Part shown: positions 25,432 through 34,271 of the stretch, in pieces
How positions within the stretch are numbered: the first letter of the stretch is position 1
How the letters are laid out: each line of letters begins with the position of its first letter
Assembly: GCA_019637555.1 (NCBI GenBank)
Contig: JAHBVK010000044.1
Coordinates: 1 to 54,835, forward strand
Source of the DNA: Anaerolineae bacterium
GTDB lineage: Bacteria; Chloroflexota; Anaerolineae; Aggregatilineales; UBA2796
Reading direction: 5' to 3'
DNA: 54,835 nt
Made by a program: the position numbers and the translations under genes
Notes under the pieces: generated by a model
Seen by the model: only the letters and a program-made list of their open reading frames with translations
The model's database searches: none
What the model was told of the DNA's origin: nothing

Positions 25432-26475
25432 TCACTGTAAATTGCTGAGATCGAGCACATCCACTGTAAACGGCGGCTTGGCTCGTGGCTGCACTAATCC
25501 TGATGACTGGATTAGCCCCGGCACGTCGGAATTGACCACGTACAGTTTGTCATCAAGCAGCACTGTCGCCGTCGGAGATCGGAAATCGTCCGCCAGCAGC
25601 AGCAGCGAACCATCGGCTTGCAGCAAGTTGACTGCACCATTGTCGTTATTCCACACCGTCAGGAACAGTCGGTTCGTCTTCTCGTCCACGGTGATCGCCC
25701 GTACATCGATCCCCGTTTGACGGTACAATGGTTGCGCCTCGCTCCCATCCATCGCCACAGCATACACCGTGCCCGTACCTACATCGGAAACTAGCATCTT
25801 CTCCCGCGTCGGATCGTAAGTGATCGCCACCACTATAGCCCTTTGATTACTAACGGTGGCGGCAGTCCACCACAGTTCAGGTACAGCCGCATTCGGCGGA
25901 TAGCGCCAGACTTGTCCCCCAATCGGATCGGTGACGTACACATTTCCAGCCGGATCAAGCGCTAATCCAGCGAACAAGGGCAGTCCATTTTGATTAGGAA
26001 TCGCGGGAAGCTCCGTAGCCAGCCCCTCCGAGTCGATTTTTACCAGACTCCCAACTGCATTTTGTGTCGCTTCGTTGTAGACCACCGCATACAAATTGCC
26101 ATCAGTCGCATTGAACGCCAGCGCACCGGTGGCTGACCCTGTCACTGCGAACGCCTCGATTTTCCCTTCCGCATTCACCTTACTGATGCCACTGGCGTTG
26201 AACCGACTCAGATAGAATCCGCCATCGGGGGATGCCGTTAAACCCATTGGAAAAGTGCGATCTTCCTCAAAGGTCAGAAACTGGCTGACAATTACATTGG
26301 GAGCGACAGCCTTGGCTTCATGGCGTGGACCATTGAAGCGACTGTTCAAATCATTGTAAATGGCGTAAATGGTCACCCCGACGATGGCGATGATGACCAG
26401 CGCAAAGCCGAGGAAATACAATAGACGCTTACGCGCCGATGGAGAATCGGAACTTACACTCGTGCTCAAGCTCAT
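25432..26475 (-). CDS. Membrane-anchored NHL/beta-propeller repeat protein
   Basis: A 347-residue protein with a short cytoplasmic tail, one membrane helix (about 17-40; LLYFLGFALVIIAIVGVTI) and an outside domain of about 300 residues. That domain has repeated blades of the SMP-30/NHL type: FPMGLTASPDGGFYLSRF, GLALDPAGNVYVTDP, VAITYDPTREKMLVSDVG, ITVDEKTNRLFLTVWN. Such propellers act as ligand-binding scaffolds or lactonases; no metal-binding set was identified. The ATG at 26475 is preferred over a GTG 20 codons upstream, because a TATAAT box at 26504-26509 lies inside that extension. Confidence 0.75.
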   Translation of the reverse strand: MSLSTSVSSDSPSARKRLLYFLGFALVIIAIVGVTIYAIYNDLNSRFNGPRHEAKAVAPNVIVSQFLTFEEDRTFPMGLTASPDGGFYLSRFNASGISKVNAEGKIEAFAVTGSATGALAFNATDGNLYAVVYNEATQNAVGSLVKIDSEGLATELPAIPNQNGLPLFAGLALDPAGNVYVTDPIGGQVWRYPPNAAVPELWWTAATVSNQRAIVVAITYDPTREKMLVSDVGTGTVYAVAMDGSEAQPLYRQTGIDVRAITVDEKTNRLFLTVWNNDNGAVNLLQADGSLLLLADDFRSPTATVLLDDKLYVVNSDVPGLIQSSGLVQPRAKPPFTVDVLDLSNLQ

Positions 26476-26503
26476 ACCTCTCACGACAAAACTATAGAGA
26501 TCG

Positions 26504-26509
26504 ATTATA
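26504..26509 (-). promoter_or_regulatory. TATAAT -10 box of the propeller gene
   Basis: A perfect minus-strand TATAAT 29 bases before the chosen ATG. It argues for the shorter protein; no clear -35 is seen. Confidence 0.45.
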
Positions 26510-26711
26510 GCGATGCTACAGGGTGCCTGCGCCACAAGCCATCATAAACTAGACATCTTAATCACGAGATTATTCACCTGAAACGGCGAAGAATGTCATA
26601 CAACAATACGGCAAGTCAATGCTAGGCTGGGGTGGTATGTCGCCTACATGGGCGCCAATACTCAGCCTAACTACTTACCGCGATGGTTCAGCACCTAGGT
26701 AGAAATCGCAT

Positions 26712-27557
26712 ATGCTTACAGCTAAACCCAATCTTGTTCAACGCCATCCCCTGTGGTCATTCTTCATCCTGACCTATGCCCTAAATATTCTAGTGACGTT
26801 AATTCATCTCTACGTTGTTCAACTACCCACACCTGTGCTCATCGCGCTTCAAGCATATACTCCAACCATCGGGGCACTCGTGTGTTCGGCACTCATCGGT
26901 GGTTGGGCAGAGATCCGCAAGTTGCTCTCCGGTTTTACGCGCTGGAACATTCATTGGGGCTGGTATATAGCCGCGCTCAGTCTGGCATGGATTCCGTTAC
27001 TGATTGCGGTTATCTACATCGTGCTTGGTAACGCCCCGATAGGTATCCAAGCAGAAACCACACCACTGATCCTGCTAAGTGCGCTCATTTCTAATCTTGT
27101 GTTGAGTGGTCCTTTAGGCGAAGAGGCTGGTTGGCGCGGCTTTGCGCTTCCGCGTTTGCTACAGCGAACCAATGCGCTCACGGCAAGCGTCCTGCTTGGC
27201 ATAGTCTGGGCATGCTGGCATATCCCCTTCTATGCCGCGCCCGGACACAGTATCCCCTTTTTCATATTCGTACCGTTGACTATAGTGCTATCCATCTTCT
27301 TCACATGGCTCTACGTCAATAGCGGCGGCAGTCTGATCCTGACCGTAATGGCACACTATGCCTTCAATTTTTCAGGCATTTTCATCTCTGGCTATTTCGG
27401 TCTGATTCCGCCGATGGTCTTACAGATCAGCGGTGGTATCGGAATCACACTGCTCACGATTGCTATTGTTTTCATCTATGGGGCGAAATATCTCACTCGC
27501 AAACAATCGTTAAAACTTCACGTATCGCAGCCAACTCCAGCAGTGTCGTCAAAATAA
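26712..27557 (+). CDS. CPBP family intramembrane glutamic endopeptidase
   Basis: A 281-residue membrane protein with about eight helices and the CPBP/Abi signature: Glu137-Glu138 with Arg142 (GEEAGWRGF), His170 (WACWHIPF), and His215/Asn219 (HYAFN). The eukaryotic relative Rce1 processes prenylated proteins; bacterial members mature peptides, give bacteriocin self-immunity or process sensors. There is no bacteriocin gene next to it, so its target is unknown. It stands alone after a 176-base gap from the divergent propeller gene and ends 47 bases before the tRNA terminator. Confidence 0.9.
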   Translation: MLTAKPNLVQRHPLWSFFILTYALNILVTLIHLYVVQLPTPVLIALQAYTPTIGALVCSALIGGWAEIRKLLSGFTRWNIHWGWYIAALSLAWIPLLIAVIYIVLGNAPIGIQAETTPLILLSALISNLVLSGPLGEEAGWRGFALPRLLQRTNALTASVLLGIVWACWHIPFYAAPGHSIPFFIFVPLTIVLSIFFTWLYVNSGGSLILTVMAHYAFNFSGIFISGYFGLIPPMVLQISGGIGITLLTIAIVFIYGAKYLTRKQSLKLHVSQPTPAVSSK

Positions 27558-27604
27558 TAGCCTTCAACGTTGCTGACTAAACTAGCGAAAGCACATAGAA
27601 ACAC

Positions 27605-27639
27605 AAAGACCAGCAACAGTGTCACTATTGCTGGTCTTT
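27605..27639 (-). terminator. Terminator of the serine tRNA pair
   Basis: AAAGACCAGCAA (27605-27616) pairs with TTGCTGGTCTTT (27628-27639). On the minus strand it lies seven bases after tRNA-Ser(GCU) and is followed by GTGTTTC. Confidence 0.7.
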
Positions 27640-27646
27640 GCTTTAC

Positions 27647-27740
27647 TGGCGGGAGGGAAGGGATTCGAACCCTTGATCCACGTTTAAGCGCGGATAATCG
27701 CTTAGCAGGCGACCCCATTCGGCCACTCTGGCACCCCCCC
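27647..27740 (-). tRNA. trnS-GCU: tRNA-Ser (anticodon GCU)
   Basis: Minus strand, 94 bases with encoded CCA. The acceptor stem is seven G's against CCCTCCC with one G-T pair, and the discriminator is G as usual for serine. The anticodon loop CTGCTAA gives GCU. A long variable arm (CCGCG/CGTGG region) and T-loop TTCGAAT are present. Confidence 0.95.
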
Positions 27741-27769
27741 GTAATTAAGGGATCATCTAGTTGTTAAAC

Positions 27770-27859
27770 TGGCGGAGGGAGAGGGATTTGAACCCCCGGT
27801 GACGTTGCCGCCACGTCGCTTTTCAAGAGCGATGCAATAAGCCACTCTGCCATCCCTCC
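27770..27859 (-). tRNA. trnS-UGA: tRNA-Ser (anticodon UGA)
   Basis: Minus strand, 90 bases with encoded CCA. The acceptor stem GGAGGGA/TCCCTCC is perfect, with discriminator G. The anticodon loop CTTGAAA gives UGA, and a long variable arm (ACGTGGCGGCAACGT) is present. It lies 29 bases upstream of tRNA-Ser(GCU), probably in one transcript. Confidence 0.95.
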
Positions 27860-28022
27860 AGCAGAGGTTGCAGTGGGGGAAATATACCACACCGGAAACT
27901 CTCGGTCAACGCCGAAAATTCTTTATCCTATCTTCGCCTCCGCGCCATTTTCGTGCTACCATTCCTGACCAATGCACGAATAATTGATCGTTAACGATTC
28001 ACTCACGGGAATACTTCCAACG

Positions 28023-28754
28023 ATGCGCGTCCTCATCATCTCTGATATTCATGCTAACCTCGCGGCATTTGAAACCGTAATGGCAGATGCCAAGGGCGAG
28101 TGGGATTACGTCTGGTGTCTGGGTGATGTGGTTGGCTACGGACCAGACCCCAACGAATGCTGCGATCTGCTCAAAACGCTGCCGCATCTCTGTTTGGCAG
28201 GCAACCACGACTGGGCGGCGCTCGGCAGATTGGATATTCGCACTTTCAATAGTGATGCCCGCAAAGCTGTCTACTGGACTCAGGAAACGCTCCGTCCCGA
28301 CAACATTGCCTATCTGGATGCGCTGCCAACCACTTTTGTGCTTGGTACGTACACATTAGCACACGGCAGTCCCCGCGAACCAGTCTGGGAATACATTCTC
28401 GATCCCTTGATCGCCGCGCTGAATTTCCCTCACTTTGAAACGCCCTACTGCTTGGTCGGTCACACACACACACCCGTCATTTACAAGTTGATGTCGGATC
28501 GCGGTGATACCGATGCTCTGCAGCCAGTCTATAACTCACCGTTGCAACTGAATGGTCATCGCCTGATCGTCAATCCCGGCAGCGTTGGTCAACCGCGCGA
28601 TTCTAATCCCGACGCCGCTTATGCCATTCTTGACGTTGAAACCGCCATGTGGGAGCATCGCCGCATCCCTTATCCCATCGGCAAGACGCAGGAGAAAATG
28701 CGTCGGCTTGATATGCCTGAACGTTTAATCGTCCGCTTGGAACATGGCTGGTAG
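28023..28754 (+). CDS. Calcineurin-like metallophosphoesterase
   Basis: A 243-residue YfcE/MJ0936-type phosphoesterase with a full two-metal site: Asp8 and His10 (SDIHAN), Asp35 (LGDVVGYG), Asn61-His62 (GNHDW), His114 (AHGSP) and His147/His149 (GHTHTP). A phosphodiesterase or phosphatase reaction in the cytoplasm is expected; the substrate is unknown. The ATG at 28023 puts the first metal motif at its usual place near the N-terminus; a longer TTG-started frame adds 13 non-matching residues. It lies 65 bases before sbcC on the same strand. It is much shorter than SbcD and lacks its capping domain, so it is not a standard nuclease partner. Confidence 0.9.
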   Translation: MRVLIISDIHANLAAFETVMADAKGEWDYVWCLGDVVGYGPDPNECCDLLKTLPHLCLAGNHDWAALGRLDIRTFNSDARKAVYWTQETLRPDNIAYLDALPTTFVLGTYTLAHGSPREPVWEYILDPLIAALNFPHFETPYCLVGHTHTPVIYKLMSDRGDTDALQPVYNSPLQLNGHRLIVNPGSVGQPRDSNPDAAYAILDVETAMWEHRRIPYPIGKTQEKMRRLDMPERLIVRLEHGW

Positions 28755-28783
28755 TCACCCGATGCCCGTAACAACACGGGATT

Positions 28784-28816
28784 TAGGCACTCCGGTACTT
28801 AGGCACTCTGGCACTT
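28784..28816. repeat. Iterated 8-base repeat NNGGCACT, site 2
   Basis: Four units (AGGCACTC, CGGTACTT, AGGCACTC, TGGCACTT) lie immediately before the ATG of sbcC and occupy its ribosome-binding region, where no Shine-Dalgarno sequence is seen. Same motif as sites at 22961 and 47395. Confidence 0.6.
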
Positions 28817-28819
28817 CCC

Positions 28820-31378
28820 ATGCGTCCTGTTCGGCTTGAACTCCACAACTTTCTGGCATACCGTGACCCTGCGCCGCTCTCTTTTGACGGTCTGGATGTA
28901 GCTTGTCTCAGCGGACCAAACGGCGCGGGCAAATCCTCGCTGCTGGATGCGATCACATGGGCGTTGTGGGGGCGCTCCCGTGCACCGGGCAACCGCGCCG
29001 ACGACATGCTGATCTACCTCGGTCAGACCGAAATGTGGGTGCAATTTGACTTTCGGCAGGAAGAGATGATCTTCCGCGTGCGGCGTGAGTATAAGCGCGG
29101 CAAAACCAATCAGAGCGCACTGCAATTTTATGTCTGGCATGGCGATCAACAACAGTGGGAATCACTGACCGAATCACTACGCGAGACACAGGACAAGATC
29201 AACGCGCTGCTGCGGCTTGATTACAGCACCTTTGTTGAATCCGCGTTTGTGCAGCAGGGCAAAGCGGATTCGTTTACGCAAAAGTCTCCCAGTGAACGTA
29301 AAACACTGCTCGGCACGATTCTCGGCTTGGCACGTTGGGAGGCTTATGAACGTGCAGCCAAAGCTGAGATAGACAAACTGACTATTGATCTCCATTCCAA
29401 AGATGGCGCGATTCAAGAGATTGCCAGCCGCGACGGCGACGAAGCGGTCTTGCAGGAGCGTCTACTTGCAGCTAAAGCAGCGCTTCAAGCAAATCAGCAA
29501 GATCGTGAAGCCGCCCAGCAGGCTTACCACGAAATTGCCACTGCGCCGCAGCAGAAAGCCGATGCCGAAAAACAACATAAATCAGTTCAGCAGCGTATTC
29601 AGCAGGCGGAGCGCGATCTTAAGGCGACGCAGGATAATCTCAGTAAACAGCAAACGAGCTATCAGAACTTCTCACGCATCCTTCAACGCCAACAAGAGAT
29701 TACTTCCTGCTATGCCGAGCTAGATCAAGCGCGGCAGGTCGATTCAGCACAAGGCGCGTTACTCGGCAAATTGAGCAATCTCGAACGCCAACACTCTGCG
29801 CTAGAAAAAGAATTGGCTAAAAAACGCAGCGAACTAGAAGCTCAACAACGTGTTCATCTGGATCGGGCGAGTGCAGCCGAGCGTCTCAGCACGGAACTGC
29901 CGATATTAGTGCAGCAAGCGCAGCGACTAGACGCGGATTTCACCAAAATAGAGGCACTAGAAGAAGATCGCAAAGCACTACAAGAACAGGATAAACGTTT
30001 CCAGCGAGAAATCACCGAGTTAACTACGCAGAACAACACGATTACCGAACAAGGGTTAGCGATCAAGCAGCGCCGTGAGACAATGGAAAAGTCTGACATA
30101 TGCCCTCTTTGCGGACAACCCATTGACGAGCATCATCGTCGCAGCCACATCGAAGAACTAACTACTGAGCGTGAAGTGCTGCTGCTGAAGTGGAAAGAAA
30201 ATTCCACGCGGATTAATGAGCTTGAACAGACGGTGAAAGATAACCACATCGGGATTGCGGAGATCGAGACTCGCCTTAAAGGCTTTGACAAGCTCAAATC
30301 TGATCGCGGTCGGCTTCATGAACGCATTGCCAAAGCGGAACAAGCAGCGGCAGAAGTTGAGCATGAACGGGCACTGGCGGCGCAACTGGAAGCACAGCTG
30401 GAATCCGGCAACTACGGCGGTGACTTACCCCAACGTTTGCAGCAAATCGAAGCCGAGATCATGGAGATGGGCTATGACGGTGAACTTCATGAGTCGGCAC
30501 GGCAGGTGATCGGTGAATTGGCGGGGTACGAGGCGCAGTTCCGCGATCTGCAAGTCGCGCAAACAGTGATCACAGAGGTACGCACCAACATCGACACGCT
30601 GACTACACAGATCGAAGGGCAGCGTGTCGCTCTCCAGCAAGAGCGCGATTCTTTAGCGGCGTTAGTCAACTCCATTGGCGAATTGACAGCCAGAGTACAA
30701 GAATCCGAAAAACGGCGCTTGCGGCTAAATGAACTGCATCAGCTAGAAAACAGCGCCAGAGAAGCCTTCGCTCGTGTCGAACAGCAGATCAGCGCGTTAG
30801 TGGTTGAGCGCCAGCGGCGGCAAGAGCTGGAATCCGAGCGCGAGAAGATCAATCGTGAGATCAAGCTTTATACGGAACTACGCGAAGCGTTCGGTAAGAA
30901 TGGTGTTCCTGCCATGATCATCGAGTCTGCTATTCCTGAACTAGAAGAGTCAGCAAACCGTTTGCTCACCCGCATGACCGACGGGCGTATGTCTATACGC
31001 TTCGATACGCAGCGTTCCACTAAAGGTGGCGATACGATTGAGACGTTAGACATCCTGATCAGCGATGAACTGGGTCAGCGCAGCTACGATATGTTCAGCG
31101 GTGGCGAAGGATTCCGCATCAACTTTGCACTACGCATTGCCCTCAGTCAGTTGTTGGCACGGCGGGCGGGTGCACGTCTACAAACACTGGTCATTGATGA
31201 AGGCTTCGGCTCACAGGACAGCGTGGGGCGCGAACGCGTCGTTGAAGCGATCAACGCCATTCGCGGCGATTTCGATCTGATCCTTATCGTCACCCATATT
31301 GACGAACTGTTGGAACTATTCCCCGCCCGCATCGAAGTCAGCAAAACCGAAACTGGCTCGCACGCTATCATCCGCTAA
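28820..31378 (+). CDS. sbcC: SbcC/Rad50-like SMC family ATPase
   Basis: An 852-residue DNA-repair ATPase. Walker A is GPNGAGKSS (32-40), the Q-loop is VESAFVQQGKAD, and two long coiled coils flank the zinc hook CPLC (Cys428, Cys431; SDICPLCGQPI). The signature is FSGGEGFRINFALRI (from 759) and Walker B ends in Asp793-Glu794 (LVIDEGFGSQD). Together with the SbcD/Mre11 nuclease the family opens hairpins and processes double-strand breaks. It is shorter than typical SbcC (about 1000 residues). No sbcD gene is adjacent; only a small phosphoesterase lies upstream. The start lies directly after an eight-base repeat array and lacks a ribosome site. Confidence 0.93.
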   Translation: MRPVRLELHNFLAYRDPAPLSFDGLDVACLSGPNGAGKSSLLDAITWALWGRSRAPGNRADDMLIYLGQTEMWVQFDFRQEEMIFRVRREYKRGKTNQSALQFYVWHGDQQQWESLTESLRETQDKINALLRLDYSTFVESAFVQQGKADSFTQKSPSERKTLLGTILGLARWEAYERAAKAEIDKLTIDLHSKDGAIQEIASRDGDEAVLQERLLAAKAALQANQQDREAAQQAYHEIATAPQQKADAEKQHKSVQQRIQQAERDLKATQDNLSKQQTSYQNFSRILQRQQEITSCYAELDQARQVDSAQGALLGKLSNLERQHSALEKELAKKRSELEAQQRVHLDRASAAERLSTELPILVQQAQRLDADFTKIEALEEDRKALQEQDKRFQREITELTTQNNTITEQGLAIKQRRETMEKSDICPLCGQPIDEHHRRSHIEELTTEREVLLLKWKENSTRINELEQTVKDNHIGIAEIETRLKGFDKLKSDRGRLHERIAKAEQAAAEVEHERALAAQLEAQLESGNYGGDLPQRLQQIEAEIMEMGYDGELHESARQVIGELAGYEAQFRDLQVAQTVITEVRTNIDTLTTQIEGQRVALQQERDSLAALVNSIGELTARVQESEKRRLRLNELHQLENSAREAFARVEQQISALVVERQRRQELESEREKINREIKLYTELREAFGKNGVPAMIIESAIPELEESANRLLTRMTDGRMSIRFDTQRSTKGGDTIETLDILISDELGQRSYDMFSGGEGFRINFALRIALSQLLARRAGARLQTLVIDEGFGSQDSVGRERVVEAINAIRGDFDLILIVTHIDELLELFPARIEVSKTETGSHAIIR

Positions 31379-31562
31379 TAGTAATGGTACAAGAAGTCGC
31401 CAGCACTAACTGTTTTTCACCTTCCGTTTGTAGTTTTCCAACAGGTCGCCAACAAATTGCCCGATCTCGCCCTGCATTACCTGATAATCTCAGACAGCAT
31501 CTTTCAGCCTGATTCCAACTAACCCTTCGCACTCAACCAAAATCACAGCCTATTTCTGCTTG

Positions 31563-31571
31563 TGCTATAAT
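31563..31571 (+). promoter_or_regulatory. Extended -10 promoter of the HU gene
   Basis: TGCTATAAT (31563-31571) is an extended -10 element with a perfect TATAAT. There is no clear -35, as usual for this promoter class. The start would be near 31578, giving a leader of about 30 bases. Confidence 0.65.
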
Positions 31572-31607
31572 CGCCTTGAAGCGTTGGCATAGTGGAGCAT
31601 ACACGTT

Positions 31608-31889
31608 ATGCAAAAGACTGAACTGATTGCTCGTATCGCCAAGGAGTCCGGTCTGACTCAGACGGATACTGCCAAAGTCATCAATACATTTATGCAAGTG
31701 GTCACAGATGCGCTGAAATCTGGCGAGAAAGTGACCCTAACTGGCTTTGGCACATTCGAAGTACGTCAGACTGCCGCGCGTACTGGCGTTAATCCACGCA
31801 CGCGGCAGAAGTTGGACATTCCTGCGGGCAAACGCCCCTCCTTTAGCGCGGGGACACTGCTGCGCGACTCTGTGAGCAAGAAGGGCTAG
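31608..31889 (+). CDS. hup: HU family DNA-binding protein
   Basis: A 93-residue nucleoid protein. It has the family N-terminus (MQKTELIARIAKESGLTQ), the helix pair, GFGTFEVRQTAARTG leading into the DNA-bending beta arm with the Pro of NPRT, and the PSFSAGTLLRDSV end. HU compacts DNA and bends it without sequence preference. The arm reads VNPRTRQKLDIP instead of the common RNPQTGEEI, a conservative change. GGAG lies about 12 bases before the ATG. It has its own promoter and is monocistronic; a hairpin at 31965-31987 follows. Confidence 0.95.
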   Translation: MQKTELIARIAKESGLTQTDTAKVINTFMQVVTDALKSGEKVTLTGFGTFEVRQTAARTGVNPRTRQKLDIPAGKRPSFSAGTLLRDSVSKKG

Positions 31890-31964
31890 TCCTCCCATGT
31901 CCGTGCAAGGGTGAACGCAGCATTCCGAGTGAAGCTGTGATACCACTTGCTTTTGCTGATCATT

Positions 31965-31987
31965 GGTGACGGCTTCCTGCCGTCACC
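31965..31987 (+). terminator. Hairpin after the HU gene
   Basis: GGTGACGG (31965-31972) pairs with CCGTCACC (31980-31987). There is no T-run, so it may be an mRNA 3' end stabiliser or a weak terminator. Confidence 0.4.
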
Positions 31988-32039
31988 GCCGTCTCTACAA
32001 TCGACTTGATTTCCACTGTACTACAGGAGACATAACATC

Positions 32040-32906
32040 GTGCCCATCGGGATTATCGTGCATGGCGGTGCGGGACGCTTCCTCGATAACGAATATCCGC
32101 AGGCGTTGGCGGCTTGTCGTCGCGCTGTCGAAACTGCCCGCGCTCTACTTCAGCAAGGGGCGTCTGCCTTGGATGCTGTCGAGGCGGCAACGCGCGTTCT
32201 AGAAGCCGATCCCATACTGAACGCGGGTTACGGAGCAACCATAAACCGCGATGGTGAGATCGAACTGGATGCATTGATTCAAGACGGTGCGACCCAGCGA
32301 TTTGGGGCAGTGGCAGGAGTACGTCGCATCGAGCACCCGGTCACACTGTCTCGTTGGATAATGGAACGCACCCCGCATCATTTCCTGATCGCTGCAGGCG
32401 CGGAACAGTTCGCCGCCGAGCAGGGGATGCCGCTGATCGATCCCAAGTCGCTGCTCACGGATAGGCAGATTCGAGGTAAGCACGCAGACACAGTTGGCGC
32501 AGTAGCGCTTGACTTGCAGGGCAATATTGCCGTTGCCGTGTCGACAGGTGGAGTGCGTGGCAAACTGCCGGGGCGCGTGGGAGATTCTCCAATTCCCGGC
32601 GCTGGTGGCTACGCTGAAAATGGTACAGGAGGTGCGTCAGCAACAGGCATGGGCGAAGGGATTATGCGTGCGCTGTTGTGCTTCCGTGCTGTCGAATTGA
32701 TCCATGATCATCAGGTGCAGTCTGCCGCCAACGCCGCAATCGATCTTTTTACCCGTCGCTTCGATGGCGACGGCGGAATCATCATGCTGGACTCGAATGG
32801 GCAGGTTGGAATTGCTCACAATACCGATCATATGCCTGTTGCATGGCTTGACGGTGATAAGATCAAAAGTCAACACACGCAAAAAAACGCAGAAAGTCGC
32901 ACTTAA
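32040..32906 (+). CDS. iaaA: Isoaspartyl peptidase / L-asparaginase, Ntn hydrolase
   Basis: A 288-residue threonine-type N-terminal nucleophile hydrolase. It shows IIVHGGAG at the start, the LNAGYGATINRDGEIELDA segment, and the autocleavage site before Thr151 in GKHADTVGAVALD, which becomes the nucleophile of the beta chain. The beta chain keeps STGGVRGKLPGRVGDSPI and GTGGASATGMGE. The family removes isoaspartyl residues from damaged peptides and hydrolyses asparagine. The start is GTG at 32040 with AGGAG about ten bases upstream. No other amino-acid genes are next to it. Confidence 0.93.
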   Translation: MPIGIIVHGGAGRFLDNEYPQALAACRRAVETARALLQQGASALDAVEAATRVLEADPILNAGYGATINRDGEIELDALIQDGATQRFGAVAGVRRIEHPVTLSRWIMERTPHHFLIAAGAEQFAAEQGMPLIDPKSLLTDRQIRGKHADTVGAVALDLQGNIAVAVSTGGVRGKLPGRVGDSPIPGAGGYAENGTGGASATGMGEGIMRALLCFRAVELIHDHQVQSAANAAIDLFTRRFDGDGGIIMLDSNGQVGIAHNTDHMPVAWLDGDKIKSQHTQKNAESRT

Positions 32907-32996
32907 ACCCCGATTAGTACGTGGCATGAACACATGATGCTCAGTATCATAAACAGAAACTTGATCACTGCCTCTTAAAAAGATTAAGAAACGGAC

Positions 32997-34271
32997 ATGC
33001 TGAGATTCATTCGTACTACCGCGATGCCAGCGGATGTACATGCCCGTAATATTCGCCACCTCTACCTCGAGATTGGCTATGCTTCTATTCTAGGGGCAAT
33101 CGTTAGCTTTACCTCCGCCTTTGCTATTCGCCTCGGCGCATCCAACGAGATGATCGCTCTAATGACTTCGATCCCGGCGATGGTGGCGGCGATCTTTAGT
33201 ATTCCCTCTGCACGCTTTCTAGAAACTCGCAAAAATCGTCGTCATTGGATGTGGGGATCGCTGCTACTTCTACGCATCGGCTATGGCCTGATTGCGCTTC
33301 TGCCTATCATCATTCCGCATCGCCTCACTGCTGCCACATGGTTAATCCTGTGGGTGATTGCGCTCAATCTGCCTGCTATCTTTTTCACCAATGGCTTTCA
33401 AGCGGCATTAGCGGACATCATTCCTGAGAAGAAGCGAGCGTTCGTACTTTCGCGCCGCAGCATCATCTGGTCGGTGGGCTTGGTGTTCATGTCCGCGCTA
33501 GCCGGGTTCTGGCTCGATTGGTTCCCCGGCGGCTTTCCCGGCAACTACCAATTGCTGTACCTGATCGGCTTCCTGACTGCATTGGGCAGCAACTTTTACC
33601 TCAACAAGATCGTATTCCCTGAGCAAATTGACCCACAAGCAACTCCCAAACGTGGTACTGCGCCACTGCAACCGCCAGCCCAAGCTACTCATACTCCTAT
33701 GCGAATCACCCAGCCCATGCGTCGTTTATTGGTGAATTCGTTGATCTACCAGATTGGTTTGACTATCGCTGCGCCACTGTTCAACGTCTACTACATCAAC
33801 CGTCTAGCTGCAACGGATGGCTGGATCGGTATCAACTCGGCGGCTGCCAGCGTTGGTGTGATCATTGGTTACTTAATGTGGGAACGTTTACTTCGCAAGC
33901 GATCCTTCAGTTGGGGCTTACGCATGGCGACCACCTTTACATGGCTGTTCCCTGTCGGTATTGCGTTATTCCCCGACCTGACGATCATCATCCTACTCAA
34001 TTTCGTCGTCAATATGCTGCATCCGGGGGTTGATCTCTCCACCTTCAACACACTTTACAAACTGGCGGATCCTGCACATAAAGCGATGGCGATGAGCTGG
34101 TATAACACTGTGATTAATATCAGTGCCTTTGCTGCTCCTCTGGTGGGTGCAGCACTCGCCAATATTCCGGCAATTGATATTCGTGGAGTCTTGATCATGG
34201 GTGGTTTATTCCGCATCATTGGAACGATTCTCTACCGCGTAAATCCAGTTGATGTCGAGGCGACAGTGTGA
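32997..34271 (+). CDS. MFS transporter
   Basis: A 424-residue membrane protein with about 11-12 helices and the general build of the major facilitator superfamily (IPAMVAAIFSIPSARFLETRKNRRHW stands at the helix 2-3 loop, lacking the standard motif A glycines). It is unlike the exporter at 20212. The stop overlaps the GTG start of the DUF2723 gene by four bases (GTGA), so it is coupled to a glycan-type membrane protein. Transport of a glycan precursor or export of a sugar is possible but only inferred from the neighbours. Confidence 0.75.
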   Translation: MLRFIRTTAMPADVHARNIRHLYLEIGYASILGAIVSFTSAFAIRLGASNEMIALMTSIPAMVAAIFSIPSARFLETRKNRRHWMWGSLLLLRIGYGLIALLPIIIPHRLTAATWLILWVIALNLPAIFFTNGFQAALADIIPEKKRAFVLSRRSIIWSVGLVFMSALAGFWLDWFPGGFPGNYQLLYLIGFLTALGSNFYLNKIVFPEQIDPQATPKRGTAPLQPPAQATHTPMRITQPMRRLLVNSLIYQIGLTIAAPLFNVYYINRLAATDGWIGINSAAASVGVIIGYLMWERLLRKRSFSWGLRMATTFTWLFPVGIALFPDLTIIILLNFVVNMLHPGVDLSTFNTLYKLADPAHKAMAMSWYNTVINISAFAAPLVGAALANIPAIDIRGVLIMGGLFRIIGTILYRVNPVDVEATV

